Positions 21,670-32,426 of a DNA stretch of 64,000 bases are shown here, piece by piece. The notes beneath the pieces are model-generated. The model was not told the origin of the DNA. It ran no database searches and saw only the letters and a program-made list of their open reading frames with translations. This DNA comes from Teratosphaeria epicoccoides (lineage: Eukaryota > Ascomycota > Dothideomycetes > Mycosphaerellales > Teratosphaeriaceae): positions 62,001 to 126,000 of the forward strand of contig JADDMT010000068.1 of assembly GCA_021401465.1 (NCBI GenBank), written 5' to 3'. Positions within the stretch are counted from its first letter, which is position 1; every line of letters begins with the position of its first letter. Position numbers and translations under genes: made by a program.

Positions 21670-22467
21670 TATTACTAAGATGAGTTAATTGATCTTAATT
21701 AATTGATTGAAGAAGAAGAAGCTCTAGTTTAGACCCGCAGACACGGCGAGGCGCAAGCTAAGCGAAATAGGAGCGGAGGTTAATGTTAGTGTCTTAGAAC
21801 AGGAAGTTTAGGAAAGCGACGAGGTTTTTATACCCTCTAACAGCCCCCCTGTTACCTACTGCAACCTATAAGCTAGTAACTCGAACTACATGCGCAGAGC
21901 ACCTACCTTTAGTTAACTTATAAGGGAACCGAATAATGCAAGAACAGATAACGCAGCTGTTACGCATGTACGCTAACTATACTCGTGCTAGCCTACTAGC
22001 ATGAAAATGTGGCGAGACTCGCGCTAGGAGCGCGCTCCTGCTGTTTCGAGCGGTACGCGTAGAGCGTCCGCGTACTTTCCTACTACCCTAAGGCTCTACG
22101 ACACGTTCTTCATAGTCACGACTAATTAGGGACAGCTAAGCTACTTGGCGAGGCTAGCGCGCATGCTTACCCTATAATTTCAAAGATTGACTAAAGTAGG
22201 TACTCATAGTTTCCTGATATCTCGATCTACATGTAAAGCGAAGGTGTTACGAAGCCGCCTAACATGTAACAGATTAAAACCCGCCTAAGTTAGTAGCCTC
22301 TGCCCTGTACTTGCTACGAAGGTGTTAAGGTATACGCATGACACATGTTACATAGGCTATCTACCTATTTACTCTTGCGCGGTGTAAGCATGCTACATCC
22401 TGTACCCTATACGTTCCGCGTGTATTACTTGGTAAGGCTAGGGACATCCTCATAGGAGGAGGGGTAG
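21670..22467. other. A1 3' noncoding region and polypurine tract
   Basis: No gene is recognised. In the opposite direction this is the upstream region of the antisense ORF. The purine run AGGAGGAGGGGTAG at 22454-22467 abuts the 3' LTR and is the likely plus-strand priming site. Confidence 0.6.
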
Positions 22468-22831
22468 TAATACAGTTGATACTAGGGGGCTATTAGAGCC
22501 GCATAGGTTCTAATGCCTGCCCTTAGATAGCATGTAGTGACCCTGCTACACATGGCAAGGGGGTCCTTCGTACATACGTTAGCTCGTATGTCGTCTAAGT
22601 AGGATTAATAGTCGACATAGGACACCCCTATGTTACTAACCCTACAGTACCCCTGCGGGGTTAGGCTCAGACATGCTTTCCCGAATTAAGGGGCGTCAGG
22701 GGTTATAAGCACCCTTAACGCTACCTCTGCAATAAGCAGAAAGCAGCGCTGTCTTGTACCTAATAAAAGGTCGGATTACTCTGTTACACTACAAGATATT
22801 TTCATATCATATAGCATATATATCTATATTA
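22468..22831 (+). repeat. A1 3' LTR
   Basis: The LTR is homologous to all A LTRs; its first base pair reads TAATACAG after RIP of TGATACGG. At 364 bp it is 4 bp longer than normal because of a TAGA-type duplication near 22525-22532. The target duplication CAGGG follows at 22832-22836. Confidence 0.92.
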
Positions 22832-25797
22832 CAGGGTAACGGCTAAGGGCATCTGCGGCCCTATTCTGACCTCCTAGCCTATACGCAATCTGAATGTTAA
22901 AGGCAGAAAGCTACTCGGCCTACCGTACCTACTAGCAGGACAGCTCCTTAGTCGTCATGAACTATTAGAGGTTCGCATGGTCTAATAAGACCTCTACTAC
23001 GTAGGCGGCGCCCTTAAGGTAGCATCGGAAGTGCTTGAAGGTAGTAACAATGCTAAGAAGCTCTTAGTCATAGGTGTTATAGTTCCTCTTAGCGCCGTTC
23101 ATCTTCTTTAAGAAGTATTCTACTAGGTGCCACTACAATTTGCCGCGGAATTCCTATTGCTAGCTTATAACGCCTGAAACTACGTACCTAGAGGCATTAG
23201 TCTTGACCCGAATAGGCCGTTTGAGGTCAAAATAGCGCAAGACAGGTGTAGTTATAAAGGTACGCTTTAGGTTAGTAAATAACTACTTCCCTGCTACGTT
23301 AAGTTAGAGCGCCCTAGTCTTAGCATGTCGTGCCCCTAGTCGCTAGCCCTTAGTATAGTAATTAAGCGGCGCCGCAATGTAGGAGAATCCATCGATGAAC
23401 TGTCGATAGTAGTTAGCAAACCTAATAAAGACCTGAATGTCCTAGATCGAGGCTAGTTTAGGCTATTCTGCTATTACTTGCACCCTTTCTAGCTCTATCG
23501 CGACACTGTCCTAGCCTACAACGAAGCCAAGGAACTCTACGTTGTCCTTATAGAACTCGCACTTGCTAAGTTTAGCGTATAAGCCATGCTTCCTAAGCTG
23601 TTCTAGGATAGTATGCATGTAGTAGAAATGCTCTGACTTATTCTAGGAGAAAATGAGCACATCGTCTAGATATACGACACAGATTATGTTAAGCAGGTCC
23701 GCTAAGGCATGGTTCATGTAGGCCTAGACCTAAGCGGGGGCGTTAGACAGCCTAAAAGGCATAATAGTGCATTTAAAGTAGCTGTATCTAGTCTAGAATG
23801 TAGTCTTCTACTTGTCGCCCTCCTTGATCTAGACATAGTAATATGCATCCTATACATCCATTTTCGTGAAGATCTTCCTAGTAGCAAGCTAGTTCAAGGA
23901 TTCCTGAATTAGTAGGAGCGGGTAGCAGTTCTTGACTATAAGGGCGTTAAGGGCCTAGTAATTAATGTAGAGTCGTAGTGTGCTATCCTTCTTTTTTGCG
24001 AAGAGAATGCCTATACTAGTAGGCGACTTTGATAGCCTGATCTACCTACGTTCAAGGTACTTACGGAGGTATTTGCGTAGAACCTCTAGTTCCGCCTAGG
24101 ACAAGGGGTATAATAGACCCTATAGCGGCTAACTGCCCTCGACTAGGTTAATAGATAAGTCGTAAGGCCTACGTAGGGCTAGTTCTGTAGTAGCGTCCTC
24201 CGAGAAGACCTCCTAGAGGTCAGAACACTCTAGCCTGAGCTTATTCGGCCTATTTTAGACTATACTAGCTACGGGCGCTACTAACATGACGAAGGTAAGA
24301 GTATTAGGGTCCCTTGCGTCTGCTAGGTACTCGCGGGCCTATACTATACGAACCTGTTTATGTTGCCTGCCTTTATAGCCCTACTAGCGTATCTGTCTAG
24401 TCGCGAATTTAAGGGGCAGGTTAAATTTCTCTAGCTATAGCTAGCCTAGGATTACATTGGCGCCATAGATGTCGCTATGTTAAAACTAGTCTAAAGTGCC
24501 CCTTAGCTAGCCTATACTATCGCGGATTTGGAGCTATATAGGGCTACTACTAGTTACTCTAAGGCGCTAGCCGTTTAGCCTAGCGTATTCTTCTACTAGA
24601 GGGCCCGTAACTTCTAGTCTAACCTCCTTAGTAAGTCGACTGTTAACGAAGTTGTCCTATGCGCCGCTGTCTAGTAGTGCCCTAACCCGTCGCTTACTAA
24701 GTAGACCTCGAATAATGGCTCTAACTCGGAGCAGGTAGTAGTAGGCACCCTTACACCTATACCTGGGGTCCGCTGCCTGCCTCTGCTCCTTAGTATAGTA
24801 GATGTAGCTAGCTACGGCTTAGAGCTTACTAGGCTAGCCCCGAGTTTTTCCTATACTACTACTTCTTCTGCAGACAGCTTGTAATACTTCTTGATATACC
24901 TAATCTGCTTACACTAACAGCATTCAAGCTTAGCTATCTACAATGTAGTCTTCCTAGACAGGACTAGCGCAGGCTAGCCTAAGCTAGGCCGCTCTAGGGT
25001 ACGTTTACGCCGCGGTTTGCTGTCCTAGGACCCGCTACTATTAGATGTCCTCCTTCTTTGGCTCTAGGGGGCCTACTAGCTAGGCCTTAGTATAGAAGGC
25101 CTAGATATCCGACTAACCCCTAGTCGCTAGCTCTAGCTAGCCCTATCCTCCGCCTCTATTAACATAGCGGGCAGTTGTTAGTTAGACTACATAGCTCTCT
25201 TTAAGTCTGCGTTTAAGCAGGATATAAAGGAGGCTATCTACATAGTAGGCTAGTCCTCTTCGATCTTAGCCTAGTGTAACTTCATCTCTGCAAAGAGCTA
25301 GCTTAGAGACATCGTGCCTTTCTGTAGCTTCTTCATAGTGTCGAAGGCTACTTGTTACCTCTCGGCTAGCTAGCCTATAGAGTTAAGCATGACATCCTTC
25401 ATAGTAGCCTAGTCTAGGCCCTATAGGTTATTATCAGGGTATAGGGTAGCGCTCTCGCGGATCTGACGCTCTAACTAGACCTAGATGTCCTAGTATTCGT
25501 TTTAGTGGCTACCTATGTAGCTAGCGGCTATATCGACCTTCTAGTACTCCTAGTCCTAGAGACCTAGGTACTATTAGAACTCACGCTCTATAGAACGGAC
25601 CTATTCGTTATAACAGGCCCTCGTACGCCTATCGAAGACCTTAGGTTTAGCATACTTAGGCCCTCCCTACCTAGGCAGGCTATACTAGTCCGAACTAGAC
25701 AGTTCTGCCTGCAACTAGTAGAGCTCTCGTTCTGCTCGGGCTAGTTTAAGCTTCTACTCTATAATTCAGAGCCTGGCTTTATCCTCTTAAAGCTTCG
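22832..25797 (-). pseudogene. Element E: Ty3/gypsy gag-pol, heavily decayed
   Basis: Element E reads on the minus strand. Gag occupies about 25797-24860, ending in a zinc knuckle at about 24880-24922 whose pattern C-x2-C-x4-H-x4-C has His and the last Cys changed to Tyr. Protease has an intact DSGA at 24663-24671 (in RALLDSGA). Reverse transcriptase has YLDD at 23661-23672 within VVYLDDVLIFS. RNase H ends ADALSRYP at 22836-22856. Protease, RT and RNase H share one frame (offsets 999 and 816 bp, both multiples of three); the knuckle is in another, implying a gag/pol frameshift or an indel. A1 interrupts it at 22832, with continuation at 526-567. Integrase and both LTRs of E are not in the window. 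Confidence 0.85.
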
Positions 25798-26103
25798 TGA
25801 TATAGATATATATGCTATATAATATGAAAATATCTCGTAGTGTAACAGAGTAATCCGACCTTTTAATAGGTACAAGATAGCGCTACTTTCTGCTTATTGC
25901 AGAGGTAGCGCTAAAGGTGCTTATAAGCCCTAACGCCCCTTAATTAGGGAAAGCATGTCTGAGCCTAACCCTGTAGGGGTACCGTAAGGTTAGCGACGTA
26001 AGGGCATCCTCCGTCAAACATTAATCCTACTTAGACGACATACAAGCTAACATATGTACGAAGGACCCCCTTGCTATGTGTAGTAGGGTTACTACATACT
26101 AAG
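25798..26103 (-). repeat. A-family LTR in reverse orientation, truncated
   Basis: Read on the minus strand it matches the A LTR from about base 55 to its end, so it starts TGATATAGAT on the plus strand. It interrupts E gag (left flank CTTCG). Its missing outer part is replaced by C1, which starts at 26104. Whether it is a solo LTR or the edge of a reversed A copy cannot be decided here. Confidence 0.88.
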
Positions 26104-27822
26104 TGTCACAGGTAAACAGTGTATACACAGGGGTTCATGTAGTATTTAACAAGTACGATGGGGAGAGAGGGACTATCTGCTAGTTGTCTAGTCTTTTATG
26201 GCCGGCCTTGTCAGGGGTCGCGTTACGTACTACGCATAGGCCCTAGCCTGTGCCAAGACTTAGGGCCTCGCCCTTCACATTACCCTCTCCCCCCCTCTCC
26301 CCCTTCTTGTTCACAGCAAGGAATCTGTCAGTTTCCTTCTAGCACATAAAGCCTAGATCACGGCTAGGCTAACACGGCTTCCTAACTTCACTTCCCTTGT
26401 CTAAGTCTACTCTACTTGTCTAAGTCTACTCTACTTCACTTCTTACGCTCCCCGTTCTCCTGTGCCTACAGCCCGGCCTCTAACTAGTCCTGCCAGGTTC
26501 CTAGACTCTACTTCGCTTATTTAAATCTACTTTACCTTCCTACCTTCCTTTACTTCACTTCTATTTATCACTATCCAAGCCATTATAGGGGTACTCCTAG
26601 GCCCGTGCTAGTACGTCCCTTACTATATAAAAAGCGCCCTTTACTATCGCTCTTGCTTCCTTTCTCTCACATGCTTACCTTAAACCGTAAGCCCTATACG
26701 CGTTACTTAGTGTCCGCGCAAAATGCTCCGCTAACCCCGCTAGCCCTGCCCTCGCCTACATCTCCTACGCCTCCTAGACCTGTTCCCAGGACGCCGACAG
26801 GTATGACCTGCTCCCTAGGGGGTTTTGCACAGCTGACATTATAATAGCGCTACTACGCATAATGACCGGTCAAAGGTCCTTAAGGCCTAGAGGGCCTTAG
26901 GGCCTTTGTAGTTAGTAGGTCTACTATCCGGGTATTTTCTATTAGTGTCCTCTATGATTACGCCGCTAACCTCGAGCAGCGTTGTAGCCTAGGAGGTCAT
27001 AGGGACCGTAGGTGCCGCCGTCGCCTAGTAGGGCCTCCTGTGAGTTCATCCTGTATTCCTTGTGTTTCTGCATACTAACAGTTTAGAAGGTCTAGGGGCG
27101 TTCTACTAGCGCTTACCTTAGATAGGCAGCGTGAGAACGTTACTAGTAAGGGCAAGAGCCCTCGTCGGCGTCAGTCTGGCGCTGCTACGCAGGGCCCTGA
27201 CTAAGAGGCCAGGGACTCTGACGACAGCCTAGTCGGCGGGTCTAGGGGGTCTAGCGAGGGCCCCTTAGATAGTAGGGGGTCTGCTAGCGACCCTATCGCT
27301 ACTAACAGGGGGGCTAGCCCCGCTAGCAGGGCCCCTAGTAACAATCCCGCATGATTGTCGCTAGGGTCCTCTATCCTCGGCGTAGGGCCCTGCAGCTAGG
27401 GGGGGGTTTTTTTTCTTTTGTTGTATATATAGTTACCTAATGTCAATTTTCTCCCCTCTAACTTTTGTCCTTTCTTAAACGCCTGTACTCCTTATTACAA
27501 ATGCTAGACTCCCTTTGCTAAGTCCTGCATCTCGTTTCCTTTTTCTTCTTGTCCTACCTCTCTCTAGGGCCGTCGTTGTTCTCCGCGCTTCCCTAAGTCT
27601 GCTCGAAGCGGTCTATTACTTTAGTATCTATTAGGTTTTCTAGGGGCTCCTATATAGGTTTGTAGTACCCTGACTATTTTACTAGGACCTCGCGTCCTCT
27701 TCCCCTTCTCTTGTCCCTCGCGCAGAGTACCTCCTCTACTAACTACTCCTTGTGCGACTTAAACAAAAAGGGGTCCGGCTGTTTGTCGTCGTTTGCCTGC
27801 CTAGGCATATTGCCTAACTTCT
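26104..27822 (-). mobile_element. C1: LTR-retroelement 3' end (terminus plus chromodomain remnant)
   Basis: The left boundary TGTCACAGG is shared with C2 (62646 on), which sits in a different context, so it is a true element end. The homology to C2 runs to at least about 27230, where the window ends for C2. Near the right side the minus strand encodes a chromodomain, so C1 reads leftward and 26104 to about 27391 may be its long 3' LTR, ending CTGCA before a G8T8 run (27399-27414). A TATAAAAAGCGCC box at about 26628 reads on the plus strand, which argues the other way, so orientation is uncertain. Two 19-bp tandem repeats of TTGTCTAAGTCTACTCTAC lie near 26398-26435. Compared with C2 it lacks about 240 bp after 26690. 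Confidence 0.6.
27522..27822 (-). pseudogene. Chromodomain (3' end of a chromovirus pol) in C1
   Basis: The minus-strand translation gives SHKE-x-LVEEVLCARD, a GREVLVK-x-SGYYKPI-x-EPLENL core, and KVIDRFEQT. With the TAG codons taken as Trp this matches the chromodomain pattern Y/V-LVKW-x-GY...TWEP..NL. In chromovirus integrases this module reads methylated histone tails and directs insertion into heterochromatin. The upstream integrase is missing; the sequence to the right is the reversed D fragment. Confidence 0.65.
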
Positions 27823-28619
27823 TCTATTTAACCTCTGTTACCTTTGCGTCATAACTTCGACAGTTACTAAAGTGACATTACGAACATTCCCTAAGGAAAT
27901 GTGTACCTAATAAACGAGCTTTAACTCTTGACACTAAGTACAGGACTTCATGCTATCCTAGCCCTGACGATAGATTCGATTTACGTGGCGTTTGCGTTTC
28001 TACGTTAAAGGGGCGTTAGTGTCTAGGACGACACAAGGCAGTAATGTAGAAAGAGAAGACATTACAGTATAAAAGGAAATGACAAGAGAAACCCCGTACT
28101 AATAAGGTAGCTTAGGGACAAGCTAGGCTAAGAGGGGGATAGTATCATGAGTGTTAGGAGTACTATAAGTCATAGGATTATAAGGGTCCTAAGTACTATG
28201 AGTTATAGTATAGTCATAAGAGTACTATAAGTTATAAGCATAGTCATAGGAGAAAGGATCTGTCATGTAAGGATAGATCCCCGGATCTGTAGGGTTAGTC
28301 TACAGATCTACAGGCCTATAAGGAAGAAGGGATCTGTCACGAGATAACAGACCCTCGGATCTATAGGGTTAGTCTATAGATCTACAGACATAGATCTGTT
28401 AGGTCTGTTAATAGATCTAACAGAGCTGCTCTGTCTCTCTAGTATATAGGGATAGCTTTAGGACAGGTAGTTAGGAGCTTCGTGCTTAATCTTAATTTAA
28501 TCCTCTCTTGCTTAGAGGAGAGTTAGTTATAAGGTTAACTGCTATTATCGATATTCTTCACAGCTCTGCGAGTCTAACACCTGATCCCCTTCCTGCTATT
28601 AGCACCTACCCTTATGACA
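27823..28619 (+). mobile_element. Reversed D fragment: 3' end plus LTR
   Basis: From GCCTAACTTC onward the sequence is the reverse complement of D2 positions about 32065 down to 31238. It includes the 3' untranslated region, part of the opposite-strand ORF, a purine tract (AAGAGGGGGATAG about 28130-28142) and the LTR at 28143-28619, which starts TATCATGAG (from TGTCATGAG) and ends CTTATGACA. Its pol is lost at the junction with C1. The element sense is plus here, opposite to D1 and D2. Confidence 0.85.
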
Positions 28620-28910
28620 CCCTGCTACATATAGCAAGGGAGTCCTTTGTACATACGTTAGCTTGTATGTCATCTAAGTAGGATTAATGTTTGACGTAGG
28701 ATGCCCCTACGTCGCTAACCCTACGGTACCCCTGCGGGGTTAGGCTTAGACATGCTTTCCCTAATTAAGGGGCGTTAGGGCTTATAAGCACCTTTAGCAC
28801 TACCTCTGTAATAAGCAGAAAGCAGCGCTATCTTGTACCTATTAAAAGGTCGGATTACTCTGTCACACTACGAGATATTTCTATATCATGTAGCATATAT
28901 ATCTATATTA
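28620..28910 (+). repeat. A2 5' LTR, left-truncated
   Basis: The LTR starts at CCCTGCTACATATAGC, lacking about the first 70 bp of the A LTR, and ends TATATTA (from TATATCA) before the leader GTTCTGCTTTCT. The missing part is replaced by the reversed D fragment. Confidence 0.9.
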
Positions 28911-28958
28911 GTTCTGCTTTCTCCCCCTGCTTTGTAGTCTAGCAGAGAATACTACAAT

Positions 28959-31237
28959 ATGTCTAGAGTACTACGAACTCGCAACTAACGCGTAGCGAGC
29001 GCTATCCTAAGCACCCGCAATAGCGAAGCTAGGCTAAGTAACTAGCCTGTAGAAGTACCCCCTACAAGTGACACTACATTAAGCGACAGTTCTGCTAGAG
29101 GCTAATTACATAGTAGACAAGGTAATAGATCTCCTACATAGGGACTGCAGCTAACCCCGACTATTAACCTAGCTCTTATAGCCATGATTGTCAATTAGGT
29201 CGCAAACTGCCTTGCGAACTAGAGCTAGAGCCGTACCCCTTCTAGTAGCGACAACAGTAAAGACAACGAAGACGTCGCTATAAGCAGTACTAATAAACTA
29301 GCAGACGAAGAAATCTAGCGAGGTTTTACACTAGAGACTCGCGAAGACAACTTACTAGCAGGCGTAGACCCTCTGCGTATGCCTGCGAATCTAGTGCCTA
29401 AATTTAAGGCTATAGTAGGCTAACTAGGAGGCAGTCGTAACGCATGTAACCTAAAGCCGTTTTAAGGGAGACACCTTAAAGGAGGCTCGAACTTTCTTAC
29501 AGGCATGTAAGGCAGTTTTTGTGCTTTACCTACGCAGATATTCTACAGAGGGCGAACAAGTCGCCTTTAGTGTAATGTAGCTCGAAGAGGATAAGGAACC
29601 TTGTAACAATTAGCCTAAGTAGTATGACCTTATGCGGGTCTACGGCAGAACTTATATGTAGGCGGACTTTTGCTAGTTCTACGTCGATTAGGTCGAGGAT
29701 CTAGGGAACTATGCCCTTACTATGTCTGTCAAGTATAAGAAGGCTAAGCAGGGGAAGGGACAAATAACCTCTAGCTTCGCTACCTACCTCGCTACACTCG
29801 AGGGACAGATGCTACCCTATACTAAGACGTAACGTGTGCGGCACCTACTCGTTAAACTTGATGACAATCTTCAGAACATAATCATGGCTTTTCATGAACT
29901 TCCGACAACTCGGCAAGACCTCGTGTCCCTTGCGACATGTATAGAGATCACCTTAGAGCGAAATAGAAAATTAGGCGGCAAGGAGAATAAGCGTTTAAGC
30001 CCTAAGACCTACTAAAGGGCTACTATTACAAGCGCCCTAAGGGTTACGTCTAACGCGGGAGTTCATTCTAGAGGAGCAAGCTCTCTAAGCCTAAAGACAG
30101 TAGCAAGAAGCCTCTAAGTAGCTGCCACATCTGTAGAGCGAGGGACTACTAGGCGGCTCGCTGTCCTAAACGAAGTAATAGCAAGAAAGTAAGCAAGGTG
30201 TCTAAAACATCCCTAGAGGAGAGGCAAAAGAAGGACAAGGCTAAGACAACCGAATAGCTACTACAGGTATCTAAGCTGTCTGTTACTAATAGTGTAGACT
30301 TATGGCCTACCTAGCGCCTATCTAGTACGGTCTAAGTTAATAGCTCGCTTAAGCTAGTAGACTGTATGTTAGATGACCTTGCGGAGGTTAACGTGATACC
30401 CTAGCGAGTAATCGTACAGCTCGGTTTCAAGCCGATCCTAGGGGCCCTACTCCCTACTATGAAGTCCTTTTAAGGCAAAGGCGTAGTAGCTTAAGGCGCG
30501 TATAACCTGCGCCTCTAACTCGCGGACTCCTTAGGAGAAGTACGCAAGACTAACGAAGTCTTCTACGCTAAAGACGTTCCTAATAAGGAGCTCCTGCTTA
30601 GCCGCCCTTAGCGCTATAAGCAGGGAGTCGTTGTTAATAGAGCTACTAACAATTAGTTTTATGGCTCTATAGGCGAAGTTCTAGTAGTAAAGATGCGTGA
30701 CGCACACAGCTTCTACAAGGACATGAAGAAAGTCTAATATGTGTATGCGGTCTACATATAGAACGTCAAGGAAGATGTTACCCTTCCGCCTAAATTAGAG
30801 GAATACGCCGATATTTTCGACATAGAGGCTGCGGCCTATGCCCGGGCCCTAGACGTAGAACATGCGATTAACCTTAAGGAGGGTTATAATCCTCCGTATT
30901 GACCTCTATACCCTATGTTAGAATCGTAGCTCTAAACACTTCGAGACTACCTCTACAAGGCGTAAAGGAACGCATGGATCTGACGAAGTAACAGCGAGGC
31001 TAGAGCGTTAGTTATGTTTGTCCTGAAGAAGGATAACATACTCCGCCTATACGTTAACTATAGAGGCCTTAACGTAGTAACTTAGAAGAACTACTGCCCC
31101 CTACTACTTATTAGCGAGACGCTTGACCGCCTTAGTCGCGCTGCCATATTCTTGTCTATTGACTTGAAGGACGCCTACTACTAGATACTAATCTGAAAGG
31201 GCAACAAGTAGAAGACTATGTTCTGAACGTAGTATAG
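28959..31237 (+). pseudogene. A2 gag-pol, first part (gag to RT)
   Basis: This runs from ATG 28959 to the D2 insertion point in RT. Its 2279 bp equals the matching length in A3, but a +1 near 29461 and a -1 near 30005 leave about 540 bp out of frame. The zinc knuckle and the protease region are as in A3. Many TAG/TAA codons are present. The gene resumes at 46440 after D2 and its TATAG duplication (31233-31237, 46435-46439). Confidence 0.88.
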
Positions 31238-31733
31238 TGTCATAAGGGTAGGTGCTAATAGCAGGAAGGTAACCAGGTGTTAGACTCGGGAGCTATGAAG
31301 AATATCGACAATGGCAGTTAACCTTGTAACTGACTCTCCTCTAAGCAAGAGAGGATTGAATTAAGATTAAGATTAAGCACGAAGCTCCTAACTGCCTGTC
31401 CTAAAGCTATCCCTATATACTAGAGAGCGACAGAGCAGCTCTGTTAGATCTATCGACAGACCTAACAGATCCGTGTCTGTAGATCTATGGACTAACCCCA
31501 CAGATCTAAGGGTCTGTCATCCTATGACAGATCCCTTCTTCCTTGTAAGCCCATGGATCTGTAGACTAACCCTACAGATCCGGGGATCTGTCCTCACGTG
31601 ATAGATCCTTTCTTCTATAACCGTGCCTATGACTTATAGTACTCCTATGATAGTACTATGACTTATAGCACTTAGGACCTACATGATCCTGTATCCTACA
31701 GTACTCTAGATAGTACTCCTAACACTTATAACA
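31238..31733 (-). repeat. D2 3' LTR (left end on the plus strand)
   Basis: The 496-bp repeat is homologous to 45945-46434. The purine tract AAGAGGGGGATAG (minus strand, about 31734-31746) abuts it and is the likely plus-strand primer. It contains the same internal duplication of GACTAACCCTA-AGATC blocks as the other D LTRs. Confidence 0.92.
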
Positions 31734-31989
31734 CTATCCCCCTCTTAGCCTAGCTCGTCCCTAAGCTACCTTATTAGTGCGGGGTTTCTCTTGTTTCTTC
31801 TTTCAAACTGTGATGTCTTCTCTTTCTACATTACTGCCTTGTGTCATTCTAGACACTGACGCCCCTTTAACGCAGAAACGCAAACGCCGCGCGAATCGAG
31901 TCTATCGTTAGGACTAGGACAGCATGAAGTCCTACACTTAGTGTTAAGAGCTAAAGCTCGTTTGTCAGGTACACATTTCCTGGGGAAAT

Positions 31990-32327
31990 GTTCGCAATGT
32001 CACTTTAGCAACTGTCGGAGTTGCGACGCGAAGGTGACAGAGGTCGAATGGAAGAAGTTAGGCGATTAGCGGAAAAGACTAATTGCCGATCTCGATTGTG
32101 CGAAGGTAGTCCTAGCCAAGGCTTCGCAGAAGATGCTAGAGGCGCATGCGAAGGAGATGCGTCTTCGAAAACAGTTAGACGTAGTCGACCGGGAGGTCGA
32201 AGATGGTCGCGCTTTCGAGGAGCGCGAGATTAGGGAGGAGGAGGCTAAGGAACAAGCTCTTGCGCAGGCCGGGTTTCTTCTTGACCTAGATCCTTCCGCG
32301 GGTCTCGCTCTTAGTCCTACGACATAG
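31990..32327 (+). CDS. D2 opposite-strand ORF, charged coiled-coil protein
   Basis: Between the pol stop and the 3' LTR the plus strand encodes a Lys/Glu/Arg-rich protein. One frame gives QLSELRREGDRGRMEEVRRL (about 32006-32065). After a one-base shift the frame ending at 32327 gives RLIADLDCAKVVLAKAS, then MRLRKQLDVVDREVEDGRAF and a Glu-rich end. The LRKQL-(x)-R-x-x-E-x-x-x-x-E-E pattern resembles small opposite-strand proteins seen in other fungal gypsy elements, as I remember them. The frame shift may be an intron or a lesion. Function is unknown. The reversed D copy keeps only its 5' side. Confidence 0.5.
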
Positions 32328-32426
32328 AGCGTAATAGAGGGTTTCGCTAACTCCTCATATTAGGGTTTCCTGGATGGCGTGATAGCCGAGCCGGTCGACG
32401 GCGTCCCGCAGGAGTCTAGTCGTGGC

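Larger units (their letters stand above)
568..22831 (+). mobile_element. A1: full-length Ty3/gypsy chromovirus with two nested insertions
   Basis: A1 is bounded by LTRs at 568-841 plus 14569-14658 (split) and 22468-22831, and flanked by the 5-bp duplication CAGGG at 563-567 and 22832-22836. Its 5' LTR is split by DNA transposon P1 and its pol by a solo LTR. Removing both leaves about 8.17 kb, the size of A3 and A4. The gag-pol frame, after subtracting the solo LTR and its duplicated 5 bp, is exactly 4965 bp, the same as A3. Decay has therefore been almost only by transitions. Many TAG and TAA codons make it inactive. Confidence 0.92.
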
